From Hyphomicrobium sp. (GTDB taxonomy: Bacteria; Pseudomonadota; Alphaproteobacteria; Rhizobiales; Hyphomicrobiaceae), in the NCBI GenBank assembly GCA_002928515.1, contig PERI01000002.1:496001-560000 (forward strand): 64,000 nucleotides of DNA, in the 5' to 3' direction. Every line of letters starts with the position of its first letter. Position 1 is the first letter of the stretch. The position numbers and the translations under genes were made by a program. The notes beneath the pieces were generated by a model, which saw only the letters and a program-made list of their open reading frames with translations, made no database searches and was not told the origin of the DNA. Below are positions 45,854-55,519 of this stretch, piece by piece.

Positions 45854-47086
45854 TTAACCATCATAGCGAGAGAAGATTAGAGTGGCATTGGTGCCGCCAA
45901 AACCGAAGCTGTTCGACATCACAAAGTTAAGCTGTGCGTCGTCAATGCGCGAGCGCACGATCGGGAGATCGGCAAAGGCCGGATCTATGTCTTCGATGTT
46001 TGCGCTTTCGCAAATGAAGCCGTTGTTCATCATTAAAAGCGAGAAGATCGCTTCCTGTACGCCGATGGCGCCGAGCGAATGACCGGTAAGCGATTTGGTC
46101 GCTGCGATGGGTGGTACGTCGCTGCCGAATACGGTGCGGATGGCTTCGATTTCTTTTGCGTCACCGACAGGTGTGCCTGTGCCGTGCGGATTGATGTAGT
46201 CGATTTTTGAAATGGCTTTTCCGTCGAAGCCTTTGAGTGCAATTTTCATGCAACGCGCAGCGCCTTCGCCAGATGGGGCTACCATATCGTAGCCGTCTGA
46301 GGTGGCGCCATAGCCGACGATTTCGCCATAGATTTTTGCGCCACGCGCTTTGGCATGTTCGAGTTCTTCGAGGACGAGCACGCCTGCGCCGCCCGCAATT
46401 ACAAAGCCGTCGCGGTCTTTATCGTAGGCGCGACTGGCTTTCGATGGCGTTGCATTGAAGCGCGTCGTCATCGCTCCCATGGCGTCGAACAAATTCGACA
46501 ATGACCAGTCGAGTTCTTCGCATCCGCCTGCAAACACAACATCCTGTTTGCCCCATTGAATCATTTCGGCCGCATTGCCAATGCAGTGCGCGCTGGTCGC
46601 GCAGGCCGACGAAATCGAATAATTCACGCCTTTGATTTGAAACGCGGTCGCCAGTGCAGCGGACGGGCCCGAACACATCGCTTTGGGGACTTCGAAGGGG
46701 CCAATTTTTTTGGGCCCGCCAGATTTGATCGTTACGTCTGCTGCATCAACGATGGCGCGGGTCGATGGCCCGCCTGAGCCCATGATGATGCCGGTGCGTT
46801 CATTGACAACGTCTGTGGCTTCTAGACCGGCATCGCGAATGGCCTGATCCATGGCGATCCAATTCCAACCGATGCCCTCGCTCATAAAGCGCTTGGGCTT
46901 GCGCGGAACCATGCTCTCCCATTCAATCGTGGGCTCGCCTTGGACTTGGCATTTAAAGCCAAGTTCGGCGAATTTTTCGGAGCGCGAAATGCCTGACTTC
47001 GCCTCACGCAACGAGGCGATCACTTCCTGGGTGTTGTTTCCGATTGATGAAACAATGCCCATTCCTGTAACAACAACGCGCCGCAT
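45854..47086 (-). CDS. fabB: 3-oxoacyl-ACP synthase I (FabB)
   Basis: A 410-residue condensing enzyme. The catalytic cysteine lies in [14 protein letters not shown] and the two active-site histidines in [11 protein letters not shown] and [10 protein letters not shown]; the end is [14 protein letters not shown]. Length and the pairing with fabA identify FabB rather than FabF: together they make unsaturated fatty acids anaerobically. ATG 47086 is 58 bases after the fabA stop, so the two form an operon, with fabI 147 bases further on. Confidence 0.96.
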   Translation of the reverse strand: MRRVVVTGMGIVSSIGNNTQEVIASLREAKSGISRSEKFAELGFKCQVQGEPTIEWESMVPRKPKRFMSEGIGWNWIAMDQAIRDAGLEATDVVNERTGIIMGSGGPSTRAIVDAADVTIKSGGPKKIGPFEVPKAMCSGPSAALATAFQIKGVNYSISSACATSAHCIGNAAEMIQWGKQDVVFAGGCEELDWSLSNLFDAMGAMTTRFNATPSKASRAYDKDRDGFVIAGGAGVLVLEELEHAKARGAKIYGEIVGYGATSDGYDMVAPSGEGAARCMKIALKGFDGKAISKIDYINPHGTGTPVGDAKEIEAIRTVFGSDVPPIAATKSLTGHSLGAIGVQEAIFSLLMMNNGFICESANIEDIDPAFADLPIVRSRIDDAQLNFVMSNSFGFGGTNATLIFSRYDG

Positions 47087-47144
47087 GCGCCCATGGTCCC
47101 CTCAGAGAATATCGCAGTCCGGCCAAGCGCCGTGCGACAGTGTT

Positions 47145-47675
47145 TTAGCTTGCTGACGCTTCGCTGGATTTCAATAGCACGCGAAGGTCTTTAGCCGTGT
47201 AGATCACTTCGCCGTCAGCTTTGAGTACGCCGTCGGCTTCAGCAAGTTTCAGTTTTCGCGCAATGACGCGCTTGATGTCGATGACATATTCCAGATGCTT
47301 TACGTCGGGCGTTACTTCGCGCATGAATTTGACTTCGCCAACGCCTGACGCGCGGCCTTGTCCCGTCAGCCCAAGCCAGCCCAGATAAAAACCCGTAAGC
47401 TGCCATAGAGCGTCCAAGCCAAGGCACCCTGGCATAACGGGATCGCCATGAAAGTGGCAATCAAAAAACCAGTTAAGGCGCTCGTTGCCCGCGACCTTTA
47501 GTTCGGCCACGATTTGTCCTTTGCCGTTCGCGCCACCGGTTTCTGAAATGTGCGAAATGCGGTCGAACATGAGCATGGGAGGGAGCGGCAACTGTGCGTT
47601 ACCCTGACCGAAAAGCTCGCCGCGACCGCAGGTCAAAAGGTCTTCGAAATCAAAGCTAGAGCGGCGATCCGCCAT
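47145..47675 (-). CDS. fabA: 3-hydroxydecanoyl-ACP dehydratase/isomerase (FabA)
   Basis: A 176-residue hot-dog-fold enzyme that dehydrates 3-hydroxydecanoyl-ACP and isomerises the product, the branch point to unsaturated fatty acids. The catalytic histidine is in [25 protein letters not shown], with the Asp in LGLDALWQ. Start: an upstream in-frame start at 47777 is rejected because ATG 47675 follows GAGGAAAAAT and matches the family N-terminus ([14 protein letters not shown]). It is divergent from irr, with a 272-base gap. Confidence 0.97.
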   Translation of the reverse strand: MADRRSSFDFEDLLTCGRGELFGQGNAQLPLPPMLMFDRISHISETGGANGKGQIVAELKVAGNERLNWFFDCHFHGDPVMPGCLGLDALWQLTGFYLGWLGLTGQGRASGVGEVKFMREVTPDVKHLEYVIDIKRVIARKLKLAEADGVLKADGEVIYTAKDLRVLLKSSEASAS

Positions 47676-47947
47676 ATTTTTCCTCGTCTTCGTGAATTTT
47701 AGGAACGCCAATACGTCTTTGAAGCGGGGGTGGTAACATAACCGCTGGTGATCGCAAAGCTGCTGCGGGAGAGCCAATGGGCCTGCGACAAGCTGTATAA
47801 CTGCGAGAAACCCTATGATTTGCCTGAAGTTGCGGTCTGACGCCGTAGTGTCTATATTGTCGACAGTATTCGTCAGAGTGCTGATGCGCCCTGACCCTCA
47901 TGTGTTGGGCGAAATGTCCATTGCAAACAAGAGAGATTTCGGAAGCG

Positions 47948-48382
47948 ATGTCTGATCATCAGACTGACAAGACAGCACATCAGGCTTTGGTACCTGACCT
48001 GTTGCGAAGAGCCGGGTTGCGGCCCACGCGCCAGCGCTTGGCACTGGGGGCTTTGTTATTTGGCGAGGGCGATCGCCACGTGACGGCGGAGCAGTTGCAC
48101 GCCGAAGTTGCGGCGCAGGGCGAGCATGTGTCTTTGGCGACGGTCTATAATGCTTTGCATCAATTCAAGAAGGCCGGTTTGGTGCGCGAGTTGGCCATCG
48201 ACGGCACGAAGGCGTACTTCGATACCAATACCTCCAATCACAGCCATTTCCTGCTCGAAAGCACTGGCGATTTGATGGACATTCCCGAAGACACTGTTCA
48301 GGTCTCTGGCGTTCCGGAGCCGCCCAAAGGCATGCGCATCACGCACGTCGATGTTGTCGTTCGTCTGGCGAAAATAGATTAA
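47948..48382 (+). CDS. irr: Iron response regulator Irr (Fur superfamily)
   Basis: A 144-residue Fur-superfamily regulator that represses or activates iron-related genes when iron is limiting. The DNA-binding part reads LRPTRQRLALGALLFGEGDRHVTAEQL and HVSLATVYNALHQFKKAGLV; the metal/haem part has GTKAYFDTNTSNHSHFLLE. No GCPW-type haem regulatory motif is present at the N-terminus, and the usual HHH triplet is NHSH (residues 97-100). ATG 47948 has GGAAG upstream; an earlier in-frame start (47900) encodes a non-conserved lead. Divergence from fabA is the usual context in this order. Confidence 0.92.
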   Translation: MSDHQTDKTAHQALVPDLLRRAGLRPTRQRLALGALLFGEGDRHVTAEQLHAEVAAQGEHVSLATVYNALHQFKKAGLVRELAIDGTKAYFDTNTSNHSHFLLESTGDLMDIPEDTVQVSGVPEPPKGMRITHVDVVVRLAKID

Positions 48383-48428
48383 GCAAAATCGCTTTCAGCT
48401 TTTACAACGCGCTCATGTCCGCGCGGCG

Positions 48429-49046
48429 TTACTTGATGGTTTCGCCTTGATAGACGCCCCAGAGCATTTTTTGTTCGATGTAGCCGGTAAATTTGTCCAC
48501 CGTAACGCGGCACCATCGCCCATCGCACAGATGCAAATCGGCGATCACGCCGGCTTCTACTTTGACAACGACCGATGAACTCGCGCTGTCGCTGGAGCGA
48601 ATGGGAACCTGCGGTGGTTGTGCGCCACTCTTGCGTTCCCATGGTAGCACGAGGCCGGTTCGCCGACCCGATAGAAACGATTGCAACAGCCAACCGGTCG
48701 CTCCGTCGGCATCTCGGACTTGACGCCAGCCTTCGAATTCTTTGACGACTTCAAGTGGTAAACCGGCGCGGCGATAGACCCAGCCGGTCGGATACTCTGT
48801 GCCAGGACCGTTTCGCAAATTGACGCGGTCGGATTTCAAACTGACAAAGCGCGGCACCGGCAAACCACTGCCACTGGGCACAGCCGCTTGTTGGCTCATG
48901 GCTGGTAGCGGTATCGCTATGATAGCTAAGAGGCGTGTAAAATACCTCAACAACGGCAAACCTGCGCCATGCCGGACGGACCTGCGATGAGCGGGTGGGC
49001 GAGGTGTCAGATGCGCGTACAAGGTCGTTGGACTTCCTATTCTCAT
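48429..49046 (-). CDS. Exported SH3-domain protein
   Basis: A protein of up to 205 residues with a probable signal segment (LLRYFTRLLAIIAIPLPAM) followed by two bacterial SH3-like regions: SDRVNLRNGPGTEYPTGWVYRRAGLPLEVV...WRQVRDADGATGWLLQSFLSG, and VEAGVIADLHLCDGRWCRVTVDKFTGYIEQKMLWG. Two cysteines in the second region may pair. Such proteins occur in Hyphomicrobiales beside the 2-hydroxyacid dehydrogenase gene, as here. The start is uncertain: ATG 49046 gives a long basic lead, whereas TTG codons near 48956 would start directly at the signal peptide. A peptidoglycan-binding role is plausible but unproven. Confidence 0.78.
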   Translation of the reverse strand: MRIGSPTTLYAHLTPRPPAHRRSVRHGAGLPLLRYFTRLLAIIAIPLPAMSQQAAVPSGSGLPVPRFVSLKSDRVNLRNGPGTEYPTGWVYRRAGLPLEVVKEFEGWRQVRDADGATGWLLQSFLSGRRTGLVLPWERKSGAQPPQVPIRSSDSASSSVVVKVEAGVIADLHLCDGRWCRVTVDKFTGYIEQKMLWGVYQGETIK

Positions 49047-49195
49047 GGCTGGTCATCGTCGATCTGGCGGATTTCTCATTGCAATGCACGCAGGCCGATC
49101 ACTAGGGCATACGTCAATCAGCACTTTGTCATCGCCAAGGCCATCTGTTAGACACGGGTTTCAAACTTTAATGTTTCTGCGGACAAGAATCAGCA

Positions 49196-50194
49196 ATGGC
49201 CACCTCTTTGAAGAAACCGGTTGTTATCGTTACGCGCAAGCTCCCAGACGTGGTCGAGACACGCATGTGCGAATTGTTTGAAACGCGGCTCAATGACGAT
49301 GACAAGCCGATGACACAGGCGCAACTCATCGAAGCCGTGAAAACAGCTGATGTGCTCGTACCTACTGTTACGGATCGGATTGATCGCGCCGTGCTCACGC
49401 AGGCTGGTCCTAAACTGCGTTTGATCGCGAATTTCGGCACCGGCGTCGATAATGTGGATCTGGATACCGCACGCAATCGCGCCATTCTGGTCACGAATAC
49501 GCCTGGCGTTCTAACCGAAGACACAGCCGACATGACGATGGCGCTCATTCTTGCCGTACCGCGGCGGCTGGCTGAAGGTGCGGCCTACATGCGCGATCCA
49601 AATACAAAATGGTCGGGCTGGTCGCCAACCTGGATGTTAGGACATCGGATTTACGGCAAGCGACTTGGTATTATCGGTATGGGTCGCATCGGGCAGGCTG
49701 TGGCGCGACGCGCGAAGGCGTTCGGATTGCAAATCCACTACCACAATCGCCGCCGGGTTTCGGACGCGATTGAGCAAGACCTCGAAGCGACATACTGGGA
49801 AAGCCTCGACCAGATGTTGACGCGCGTCGATATCGTGTCGGTGAATTGTCCGCACACACCTGGCACCTACCATCTGTTGTCGGCGCGGCGATTGAAGTTG
49901 CTCAAACCGTCAGCCTATATCGTCAACACCGCACGCGGTGAAGTGATCGACGAAAACGAATTGGCACGACTTCTGGAGTCAGGGGCGATCGCTGGTGCAG
50001 GTCTCGATGTGTTCGAACATGAACCCGCCGTCAATCCGCGTCTGCTCGCGTCCGATCGGGTGGTTGCTCTCCCGCACATGAGTTCGGCGACAATCGAAGG
50101 CCGTATCGACATGGGCGAAAAGGTGATCATCAACATTAAAGCATTTGCAGATGGCCATGCGCCGCCCGATCGCGTGCACCCGGCGATGTTGTGA
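49196..50194 (+). CDS. D-2-hydroxyacid dehydrogenase, glyoxylate reductase-like
   Basis: A 332-residue NAD(P)-dependent dehydrogenase. Family marks: LIANFGTGVDNVDLDTA, NTPGVLTEDTADMTMALIL, the Rossmann motif LGIIGMGRIGQAVARRAKAFG, then NCPHTPGTYHLL, the catalytic arginine in VNTARGEVIDE, GAGLDVFEHEP and the histidine in LPHMSSAT. It reduces glyoxylate or hydroxypyruvate or a related 2-keto acid; the exact substrate cannot be read from sequence. Start ATG 49196. It ends one base before the convergent M50 gene. Confidence 0.9.
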   Translation: MATSLKKPVVIVTRKLPDVVETRMCELFETRLNDDDKPMTQAQLIEAVKTADVLVPTVTDRIDRAVLTQAGPKLRLIANFGTGVDNVDLDTARNRAILVTNTPGVLTEDTADMTMALILAVPRRLAEGAAYMRDPNTKWSGWSPTWMLGHRIYGKRLGIIGMGRIGQAVARRAKAFGLQIHYHNRRRVSDAIEQDLEATYWESLDQMLTRVDIVSVNCPHTPGTYHLLSARRLKLLKPSAYIVNTARGEVIDENELARLLESGAIAGAGLDVFEHEPAVNPRLLASDRVVALPHMSSATIEGRIDMGEKVIINIKAFADGHAPPDRVHPAML

Positions 50195-50195
50195 T

Positions 50196-51464
50196 TCAAG
50201 TGCCCCATAGTTTCGAGATCGCCAATATATAGAACGTGACCGTCGCTCCATAACCTATGGCCAGCCAAACCGTATCGATCATGCTGAGCGGTGGCAGCGG
50301 GCGCGTTGACGCCTGAGGCTTTACGAGAATGCTAGGCGCAATGATAAAAAACAGCGCCAGCAAAATGTAATCGCCGATCCAGATCGATAACGCGCCACCT
50401 GCGAACAAGGCTGCGACTTGAAACGCGCGCACAGATTCAGCGCCAGCGCGCGACAGCAGCGACTGCATGATATGCCCACCATCGAGCGGAAAAATTGGCA
50501 GCAAGTTGAAACCATTGAGCAAGGCACTCAAGAGCGCCAAGCGTGTCAAAACCGGATCGTTGCTTTGTTGGCTGAGAAACAAGAGCAGTGCTGTCGATAT
50601 CAGGCTCAAGCCTGGCCCCATCAGCGCGACGAGGCCGCGCTCTACTTCGGATTTTGCCGTGCTTGATCCAATAGCGACGCCGCCGAAAAATGGCACGAAG
50701 TATATGCCTTTGACGGGTATGCCCGCCCACCGCATAGCGAGTACGTGACCCAACTCGTGGATCAAAATCACACCGATCAGCATGGCGGCAATTGACGGAC
50801 CAAATAGTGCGAAGAAACTCGCAAACGTCAATGCGCCGGTTATGATGGCGTCGCGGACGCGCGTTGTCGGAGGCGGATTGCCATCTCTGGCAATTTCAAC
50901 TGCGGTATTTCTGAGCCGTGTCGCGGATTGCACTTGCGACAGTGGAATGAGCAACCGGGTAAGAAAGCGATCATGCGTTAGATCGTGTGTCGTCGTCACC
51001 CGTGAAGATTGATCGTCTCCGGTAACAGCAACGGCCATGACATAGTCGCTGCCATAGCGATAAATCGGGTCTGACTCTGTTTGCAGAATTTCAAGGCTCA
51101 TCGCTTCGCCCACGCGCATTTCGAGAACCCGATAGGCAAACGAGAATTGTTTATCGCCCATACGCACGGCACCTGCGAACACGCCAGGTCTTGAAGGATC
51201 AGCATCGGTATCAATTTCAATTTTGGGCTGGCCCGCGAGCGTGATTTTGTTGGCTGACACAACCTGCCATGTGATGTCTTTTGGCGCGGCAACGTTATAG
51301 GATGCCACATAGCGGCGTCGTTTGATACCTAAGAGCAGGTCAAACGGAATGCGTGCGAATTCTGCTAGGAGGTAGAGGAGATTGGAAAGAAACGCTGGCA
51401 AGATCACTTCCCCTGGACGCACTCCACTTTTCGTCTGGCCACGTTTCGGCTGGCGTTGCGTCAA
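50196..51464 (-). CDS. Site-2-protease-type zinc metallopeptidase (M50)
   Basis: A 422-residue membrane protein with the zinc motif HELGH (residues 236-240) in a transmembrane helix and the distal NLLPIFPLDGGH (about 320-331), both diagnostic of M50 peptidases. About 200 N-terminal residues form a soluble beta-rich part (RYVASYNVAAPKDITWQVVSA... and VAVTGDDQSSRVTTTHDLT) of no family I recognise; six or more helices follow. It cleaves within membranes, possibly for regulated signalling; the substrate is unknown. The start is probably TTG 51464; GTG 51419 is an alternative. Confidence 0.85.
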   Translation of the reverse strand: MTQRQPKRGQTKSGVRPGEVILPAFLSNLLYLLAEFARIPFDLLLGIKRRRYVASYNVAAPKDITWQVVSANKITLAGQPKIEIDTDADPSRPGVFAGAVRMGDKQFSFAYRVLEMRVGEAMSLEILQTESDPIYRYGSDYVMAVAVTGDDQSSRVTTTHDLTHDRFLTRLLIPLSQVQSATRLRNTAVEIARDGNPPPTTRVRDAIITGALTFASFFALFGPSIAAMLIGVILIHELGHVLAMRWAGIPVKGIYFVPFFGGVAIGSSTAKSEVERGLVALMGPGLSLISTALLLFLSQQSNDPVLTRLALLSALLNGFNLLPIFPLDGGHIMQSLLSRAGAESVRAFQVAALFAGGALSIWIGDYILLALFFIIAPSILVKPQASTRPLPPLSMIDTVWLAIGYGATVTFYILAISKLWGT

Positions 51465-51495
51465 GACTGTGACGGGATCGATTTTCTGATCGTCG

Positions 51496-52332
51496 TCACT
51501 CGGCTGCGCAGGCTGGATTTGTGGTCGTGCGATGTTGCGACAGGTCTTGGATTGTTGGATTTAATCCTGTCAGTGGATTGGTGGGATCCCATTTGATCGT
51601 CACAGTCTCGAAACGGCTCGCTGCTGCATCGTAAATTATCAGGCGACCAGCCAAGGTATCGCCCAGGGCGAGAAGCTCCTTGATGACTTCGGTCGCTTGC
51701 AATGTGCCGATGACGCCGGCAATGGGTCCTAGTACACCCACTTCAGAACAGTTGGCGACGAGGCCAGCAGGTGGCGCTTGCGGAAACAAGCACCGCAACG
51801 TTGGATAGGGTGTGCCGTCTGATTGTTTCTCGAACGGTTTGAATACCGAGACATAGCCATCGAGTGAGCCGAGTGCGCCATAGACGAGCGGACGGCGTGC
51901 GAAGTAGCAGGCATCTGCGACGAGGTAGCGGGTGGCGAAATTATCGGACCCGTCTGCTACGAGATCATATTGCGAGATGATGTCGAGTGCATTTTCAGCG
52001 GTCAGGCGTTCGGCGTGTTGTTCGACTGTAACGTGCGGATTGATCTCGCGGATGTTTTCCGCTGCGCTGTCGACTTTCAAAGCTCCTGCATTGCGCGTGC
52101 CGTGGATAATTTGGCGTTGCAGGTTGTCGATCGACACGCGGTCATCATCGATGATGCCAAGTGTGCCGACGCCTGCTGCTGCGAGATACAGCAACACGGG
52201 AGAGCCGAGGCCGCCTGCGCCAATGACCAGCACGCGGGCAGCCTTGAGACGTTGCTGCCCTTGCGCACCAACTTCGCGCAAAACGAGATGGCGCTTGTAG
52301 CGCTGGACCTCGTCTGCGGTGAGTGTGGTCAT
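51496..52332 (-). CDS. moeB: MoeB/ThiF-family adenylyltransferase
   Basis: A 278-residue E1-like enzyme that adenylates the C-terminal glycine of a ubiquitin-like sulfur carrier. RYKRHLVLREVGAQGQQRLKAARVLVIGAGGLGSPVLLYLAAAGVG (in pieces) is the nucleotide-binding part, with DDDRVSIDNLQRQIIH, VADGSDNFATRYLVADAC and VGVLGPIAGVIGTLQATEVIKELL. It is the MoeB/ThiF type without a rhodanese domain. The cognate carrier (MoaD, ThiS or CysO-like) is not adjacent; the neighbouring cysK raises a role in cysteine or cofactor sulfur transfer, unproven. Start ATG 52332. Confidence 0.9.
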   Translation of the reverse strand: MTTLTADEVQRYKRHLVLREVGAQGQQRLKAARVLVIGAGGLGSPVLLYLAAAGVGTLGIIDDDRVSIDNLQRQIIHGTRNAGALKVDSAAENIREINPHVTVEQHAERLTAENALDIISQYDLVADGSDNFATRYLVADACYFARRPLVYGALGSLDGYVSVFKPFEKQSDGTPYPTLRCLFPQAPPAGLVANCSEVGVLGPIAGVIGTLQATEVIKELLALGDTLAGRLIIYDAAASRFETVTIKWDPTNPLTGLNPTIQDLSQHRTTTNPACAAE

Positions 52333-52349
52333 ATCTTTTCCTATGGCAT

Positions 52350-53348
52350 TCAGGCTTTCGCAGCCGGTTCGACGAACAACTCGCTTGAGAAATAACGCTC
52401 GGCTGACGATGGTGCGAACGTCACAATGGTCTTGCCTGCAAACTCTGGTTTTTGTGCAACCGTGATGGCGGCAGCCAGGTTAGCACCTGTCGAGATGCCG
52501 CCCGGGATGCCTTCGACACGCGCCAACATGCGCGATGTTTCGAGCGCTGTCTCACTTGCGACCGTGACAACCTCGTCGATCAAATCGCGTTGCAAAATTG
52601 AGGGAACGAAGCCTGCACCGATGCCTTGAATTTTGTGAGGACCGCGTGCTTGACCTGAGAGAATTGCGCTTGTTGAAGGTTCGACGGCAAACATTTTAAG
52701 TCCGGGAATACGCTTTTTAAGTGCGCGACCGACGCCGGTAATCGTACCGCCAGTACCAACGCCAACAACGATGGCGTCAACTTTGCCGCCCGTGTCGTTG
52801 TAAATTTCTTCGGCAGTTGTCAATTCGTGAACCAGGGGATTTGCTGGATTATCGAACTGCCCTGGAATAACAGCATCAGGCAACGACTTGGCGATTTCTT
52901 CGGCGCGCGCGACCGCCGTTGGCATGCCGCCCGGTCCAGGCGTTAATTCAAGCTCGGCGCCCAAGTGGGTGAGAATTTTACGGCGCTCGATCGACATGGT
53001 TTCGGGCATGACGAGGATCAAGCGATAGCCACGTGCCGCCGCGACGAACGCTAGGCCCACGCCGGTGTTGCCAGAGGTCGGTTCGACCAAAACTGTTTTG
53101 CCGGGTGTGATGCGGCCTTCGGCTTCGAGCACGTCGATCATCGAAACGCCGATGCGGTCTTTGACGGACGAAAGGGGATTGAAAAACTCGAGCTTGATAA
53201 GGATGTCGGCTGTTAGGCCCTGATTGGCCTTTACATTGGCGAGCCGCACCAATGGAGTGTGGCCGATGGTTTCGGCGATGTTCTCATAAACGCGTCCGCG
53301 TCCCCAGGTCTTCGTGGCGGCAAGGGTTTTTATTGTGTTGCTCGGCAT
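52350..53348 (-). CDS. cysK: Cysteine synthase A (O-acetylserine sulfhydrylase)
   Basis: A 332-residue PLP enzyme making L-cysteine from O-acetylserine and sulfide. The PLP lysine is in FFNPLSSVKDRIGVSMIDVLE, the substrate loop is EPTSGNTGVGLAFVAAARGY, and the phosphate loop is VGVGTGGTITGVGRALK. The C-terminus has GISTGANLAAA. Compared with E. coli CysK there is an N-terminal extension of about 18 residues (MPSNTIKTLAATKTWGRG). ATG 53348. It sits 17 bases upstream of moeB on the same strand, an operon. Confidence 0.95.
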   Translation of the reverse strand: MPSNTIKTLAATKTWGRGRVYENIAETIGHTPLVRLANVKANQGLTADILIKLEFFNPLSSVKDRIGVSMIDVLEAEGRITPGKTVLVEPTSGNTGVGLAFVAAARGYRLILVMPETMSIERRKILTHLGAELELTPGPGGMPTAVARAEEIAKSLPDAVIPGQFDNPANPLVHELTTAEEIYNDTGGKVDAIVVGVGTGGTITGVGRALKKRIPGLKMFAVEPSTSAILSGQARGPHKIQGIGAGFVPSILQRDLIDEVVTVASETALETSRMLARVEGIPGGISTGANLAAAITVAQKPEFAGKTIVTFAPSSAERYFSSELFVEPAAKA

Positions 53349-53460
53349 GACGTTTCCTGTGTTTCCAAGGTCGCGAATGGTTGGTTGTTTCTGGCAGGTT
53401 CATGGCGTTGGCTCAAGTGCCGTTGCCTTATGAAATGAACTGCAAAGCTTATCGTGATTA

Positions 53461-54072
53461 TCAACGTGCCGATAAGCGTTCAGTTTTCCCAACCTTGACT
53501 TTTTGACCTTTGGGACGAGCCCGTTTCGCTTTTGATTTGGATTGCGCAACGGATTTGCGTGATGTTGCAGTGCTTGAGGGTTTTTTGCCAGCGATGCCGG
53601 TTGAGCCAAAACCACCGGTTCCGCGCGACGTGGTATTGAGAATTTTTACTTCGATAAGATTGGCGCGCGTGACCGGTGCGAGGATGAGCTGTGCGATACG
53701 GTCGCCGCGTTGGATTGTGAAAAGCTCCGATCCCAGATTGATCAAGATCACCGAGACTTCGCCGCGATAATCTGCATCGATCGTGCCGGGGCTATTCAAG
53801 ACTGTGACGCCGTGTTTTGCAGCAAGACCCGAACGCGGGCGAACTTGTGCTTCGGTCCCTTTCGGAAGGGCAAACATCAAGCCTGTTGGCACCATCACGC
53901 GTGAGCCGGGTTTAAGGATGATCGGACTTTCGTCCGGTAGAGCAGCAAGCAGATCAAGGCCCGCTGCATCGTCCGTTTGATAAGCAGGTAGCGTGAGACC
54001 TTCGGCGTGCGGCAAGCGGCTGACATTAACCGCGAGAGTGGAGGAAGATTTTTTAGTTTTGCGCGAGGTCAT
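53461..54072 (-). CDS. dut: dUTP diphosphatase with long basic C-terminal tail
   Basis: A trimeric-type dUTPase hydrolysing dUTP to dUMP. Motifs: AAGLDLLAA (1), [16 protein letters not shown] (2), [17 protein letters not shown] (3), [10 protein letters not shown] (4) and [10 protein letters not shown] (5, residues 150-159). Usual proteins end about here, but this one has 44 further residues with 15 Lys/Arg and one Glu, of low complexity ([19 protein letters not shown]). The enzyme itself looks intact. Start ATG 54072 overlaps the coaBC stop by four bases. Tail function unknown. Confidence 0.93.
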   Translation of the reverse strand: MTSRKTKKSSSTLAVNVSRLPHAEGLTLPAYQTDDAAGLDLLAALPDESPIILKPGSRVMVPTGLMFALPKGTEAQVRPRSGLAAKHGVTVLNSPGTIDADYRGEVSVILINLGSELFTIQRGDRIAQLILAPVTRANLIEVKILNTTSRGTGGFGSTGIAGKKPSSTATSRKSVAQSKSKAKRARPKGQKVKVGKTERLSAR

Positions 54073-55310
54073 TCGGCGGCGGTCCGGCGTGGCGACACGG
54101 TTTCAGCCGCACGCGCCATCAGTTGCGCTGCGACTTCGGATTTGTGCATTTCCGGCCAACTCTCCACGCCAGCGCGTGACACCAGGTGAACGGTGTTGCG
54201 ATCGCCGCCCATGACGCCGCTTTCTGGCGATACATCATTGGCGACGATCCAGTCAGCGGCCTTCGATTTCAGTTTTTTGCGGGCGTTGGCGATGACGTCT
54301 TCAGTTTCGGCGGCAAAGCCGATGACGAGCGTTGGGCGCGCCTTCGTCAGATGACCAATCAATTTCAGAATGTCAGGATTTTCCGCGAGCTTGAGCGCGG
54401 GCGGTTCGCCGCTTGAGCTTTTTTTGATTTTTTCAGATTTTGGTTTGGCGAGCTTCCAATCGGCGACGGCGGCGGCGAACACGGCAATATCGGCTGGCAT
54501 GGCTTGCTGAACAGCTTCTAGCATTTCGGCCGCTGTGACGACACGTACGAGATTGATACCGTTTGGTTCGGGTAACGACACCGGGCCGGAAATCAACGTG
54601 ACGCGCGCGCCGAGGCGATGCGCGGCGGCGGCGATTTCATGGCCCTGTTTGCCCGATGACCGGTTGGCGAGATAGCGCACGGGATCTATGGGCTCGTGGG
54701 TCGGACCGCTGGTTATGAGCACATGTTTTCCGGCCAACGGCTTGGCGGATTCATACTTTGTAGGATTCAGTCTCTGCTCAATTGCAGCAATCAACTCTGG
54801 CACTTCGACCAATCGGCCGACGCCGGCTTCTCCGCGCTCAGCCATTTCGCCGATGCCGGGGCCGACGACTTCGACGCCGTCGTTTTGGATTTGCGCGACG
54901 TTGCGCTGGGTTGCTGGATGCTGCCACATGCTTGGGTTCATAGCGGGCGCGACAACGATGGGTTTGTCGGTTGCCAGCAAGACAGCGGTCGCTAAATCGT
55001 TGGCGTGACCTCCGGCCATCTTTGCAATCAGATCGGCTGTTGCGGGCGCTACGACAACTACATCGGTGTCACGCGCGAGCCTGATGTGTCCAATCTCGCG
55101 CTCGTCATCTAAATTGAACAGGTCGGTGAACACGCGTTCGTTCGTCAAAGCGCCGACGGACAAAGGTGTTACGAACTCATGGGCTGCTTTTGTCATGATG
55201 GTGCGCACAGTGTGCCCGCGCTCGCGCAGGCGTCGGATCATATCGAGGCACTTATATGCCGCGATACCGCCGCCAATGATCAGAAGAATGCGCTTGCCTT
55301 TTGTCGTCAC
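54069..55310 (-). CDS. coaBC: Bifunctional phosphopantothenoylcysteine decarboxylase / phosphopantothenate-cysteine ligase
   Basis: A 413-residue fusion for two steps of coenzyme A synthesis. N-terminal flavoprotein CoaC domain (about 1-180): [27 protein letters not shown], the histidine in [28 protein letters not shown], and [20 protein letters not shown]-terminal CoaB domain (about 195-400): [40 protein letters not shown] (in pieces) and [12 protein letters not shown] and WIVANDVS. The start is GTG 55310. Its end overlaps the dut start. The divergent PCuAC gene lies 209 bases away. Confidence 0.96.
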   Translation of the reverse strand: MTTKGKRILLIIGGGIAAYKCLDMIRRLRERGHTVRTIMTKAAHEFVTPLSVGALTNERVFTDLFNLDDEREIGHIRLARDTDVVVVAPATADLIAKMAGGHANDLATAVLLATDKPIVVAPAMNPSMWQHPATQRNVAQIQNDGVEVVGPGIGEMAERGEAGVGRLVEVPELIAAIEQRLNPTKYESAKPLAGKHVLITSGPTHEPIDPVRYLANRSSGKQGHEIAAAAHRLGARVTLISGPVSLPEPNGINLVRVVTAAEMLEAVQQAMPADIAVFAAAVADWKLAKPKSEKIKKSSSGEPPALKLAENPDILKLIGHLTKARPTLVIGFAAETEDVIANARKKLKSKAADWIVANDVSPESGVMGGDRNTVHLVSRAGVESWPEMHKSEVAAQLMARAAETVSPRRTAAE

Positions 55311-55519
55311 GTCGCCACCAAAACTTGGTCTAATATGAGATTTCTATCTTATCACACCTGACAATTGCGAACCGTTAAGGCGCGGCCAGATTAACCATAA
55401 GGTCAGGGGTACATCTTGAGTGCTGCTGCAAGTCAGCTTTTTGGCGGCCTTGCTAGATGACTAAAGGGCACTAAATGCACGGACACGGCACACATTTGAG
55501 ATCCTTCGGAGATAAATTC

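Noticed and set aside
55391-55398. CtrA-like TTAACCAT upstream of the PCuAC gene
   Set aside because: A single half-site of eight bases is expected by chance in a window of this size.
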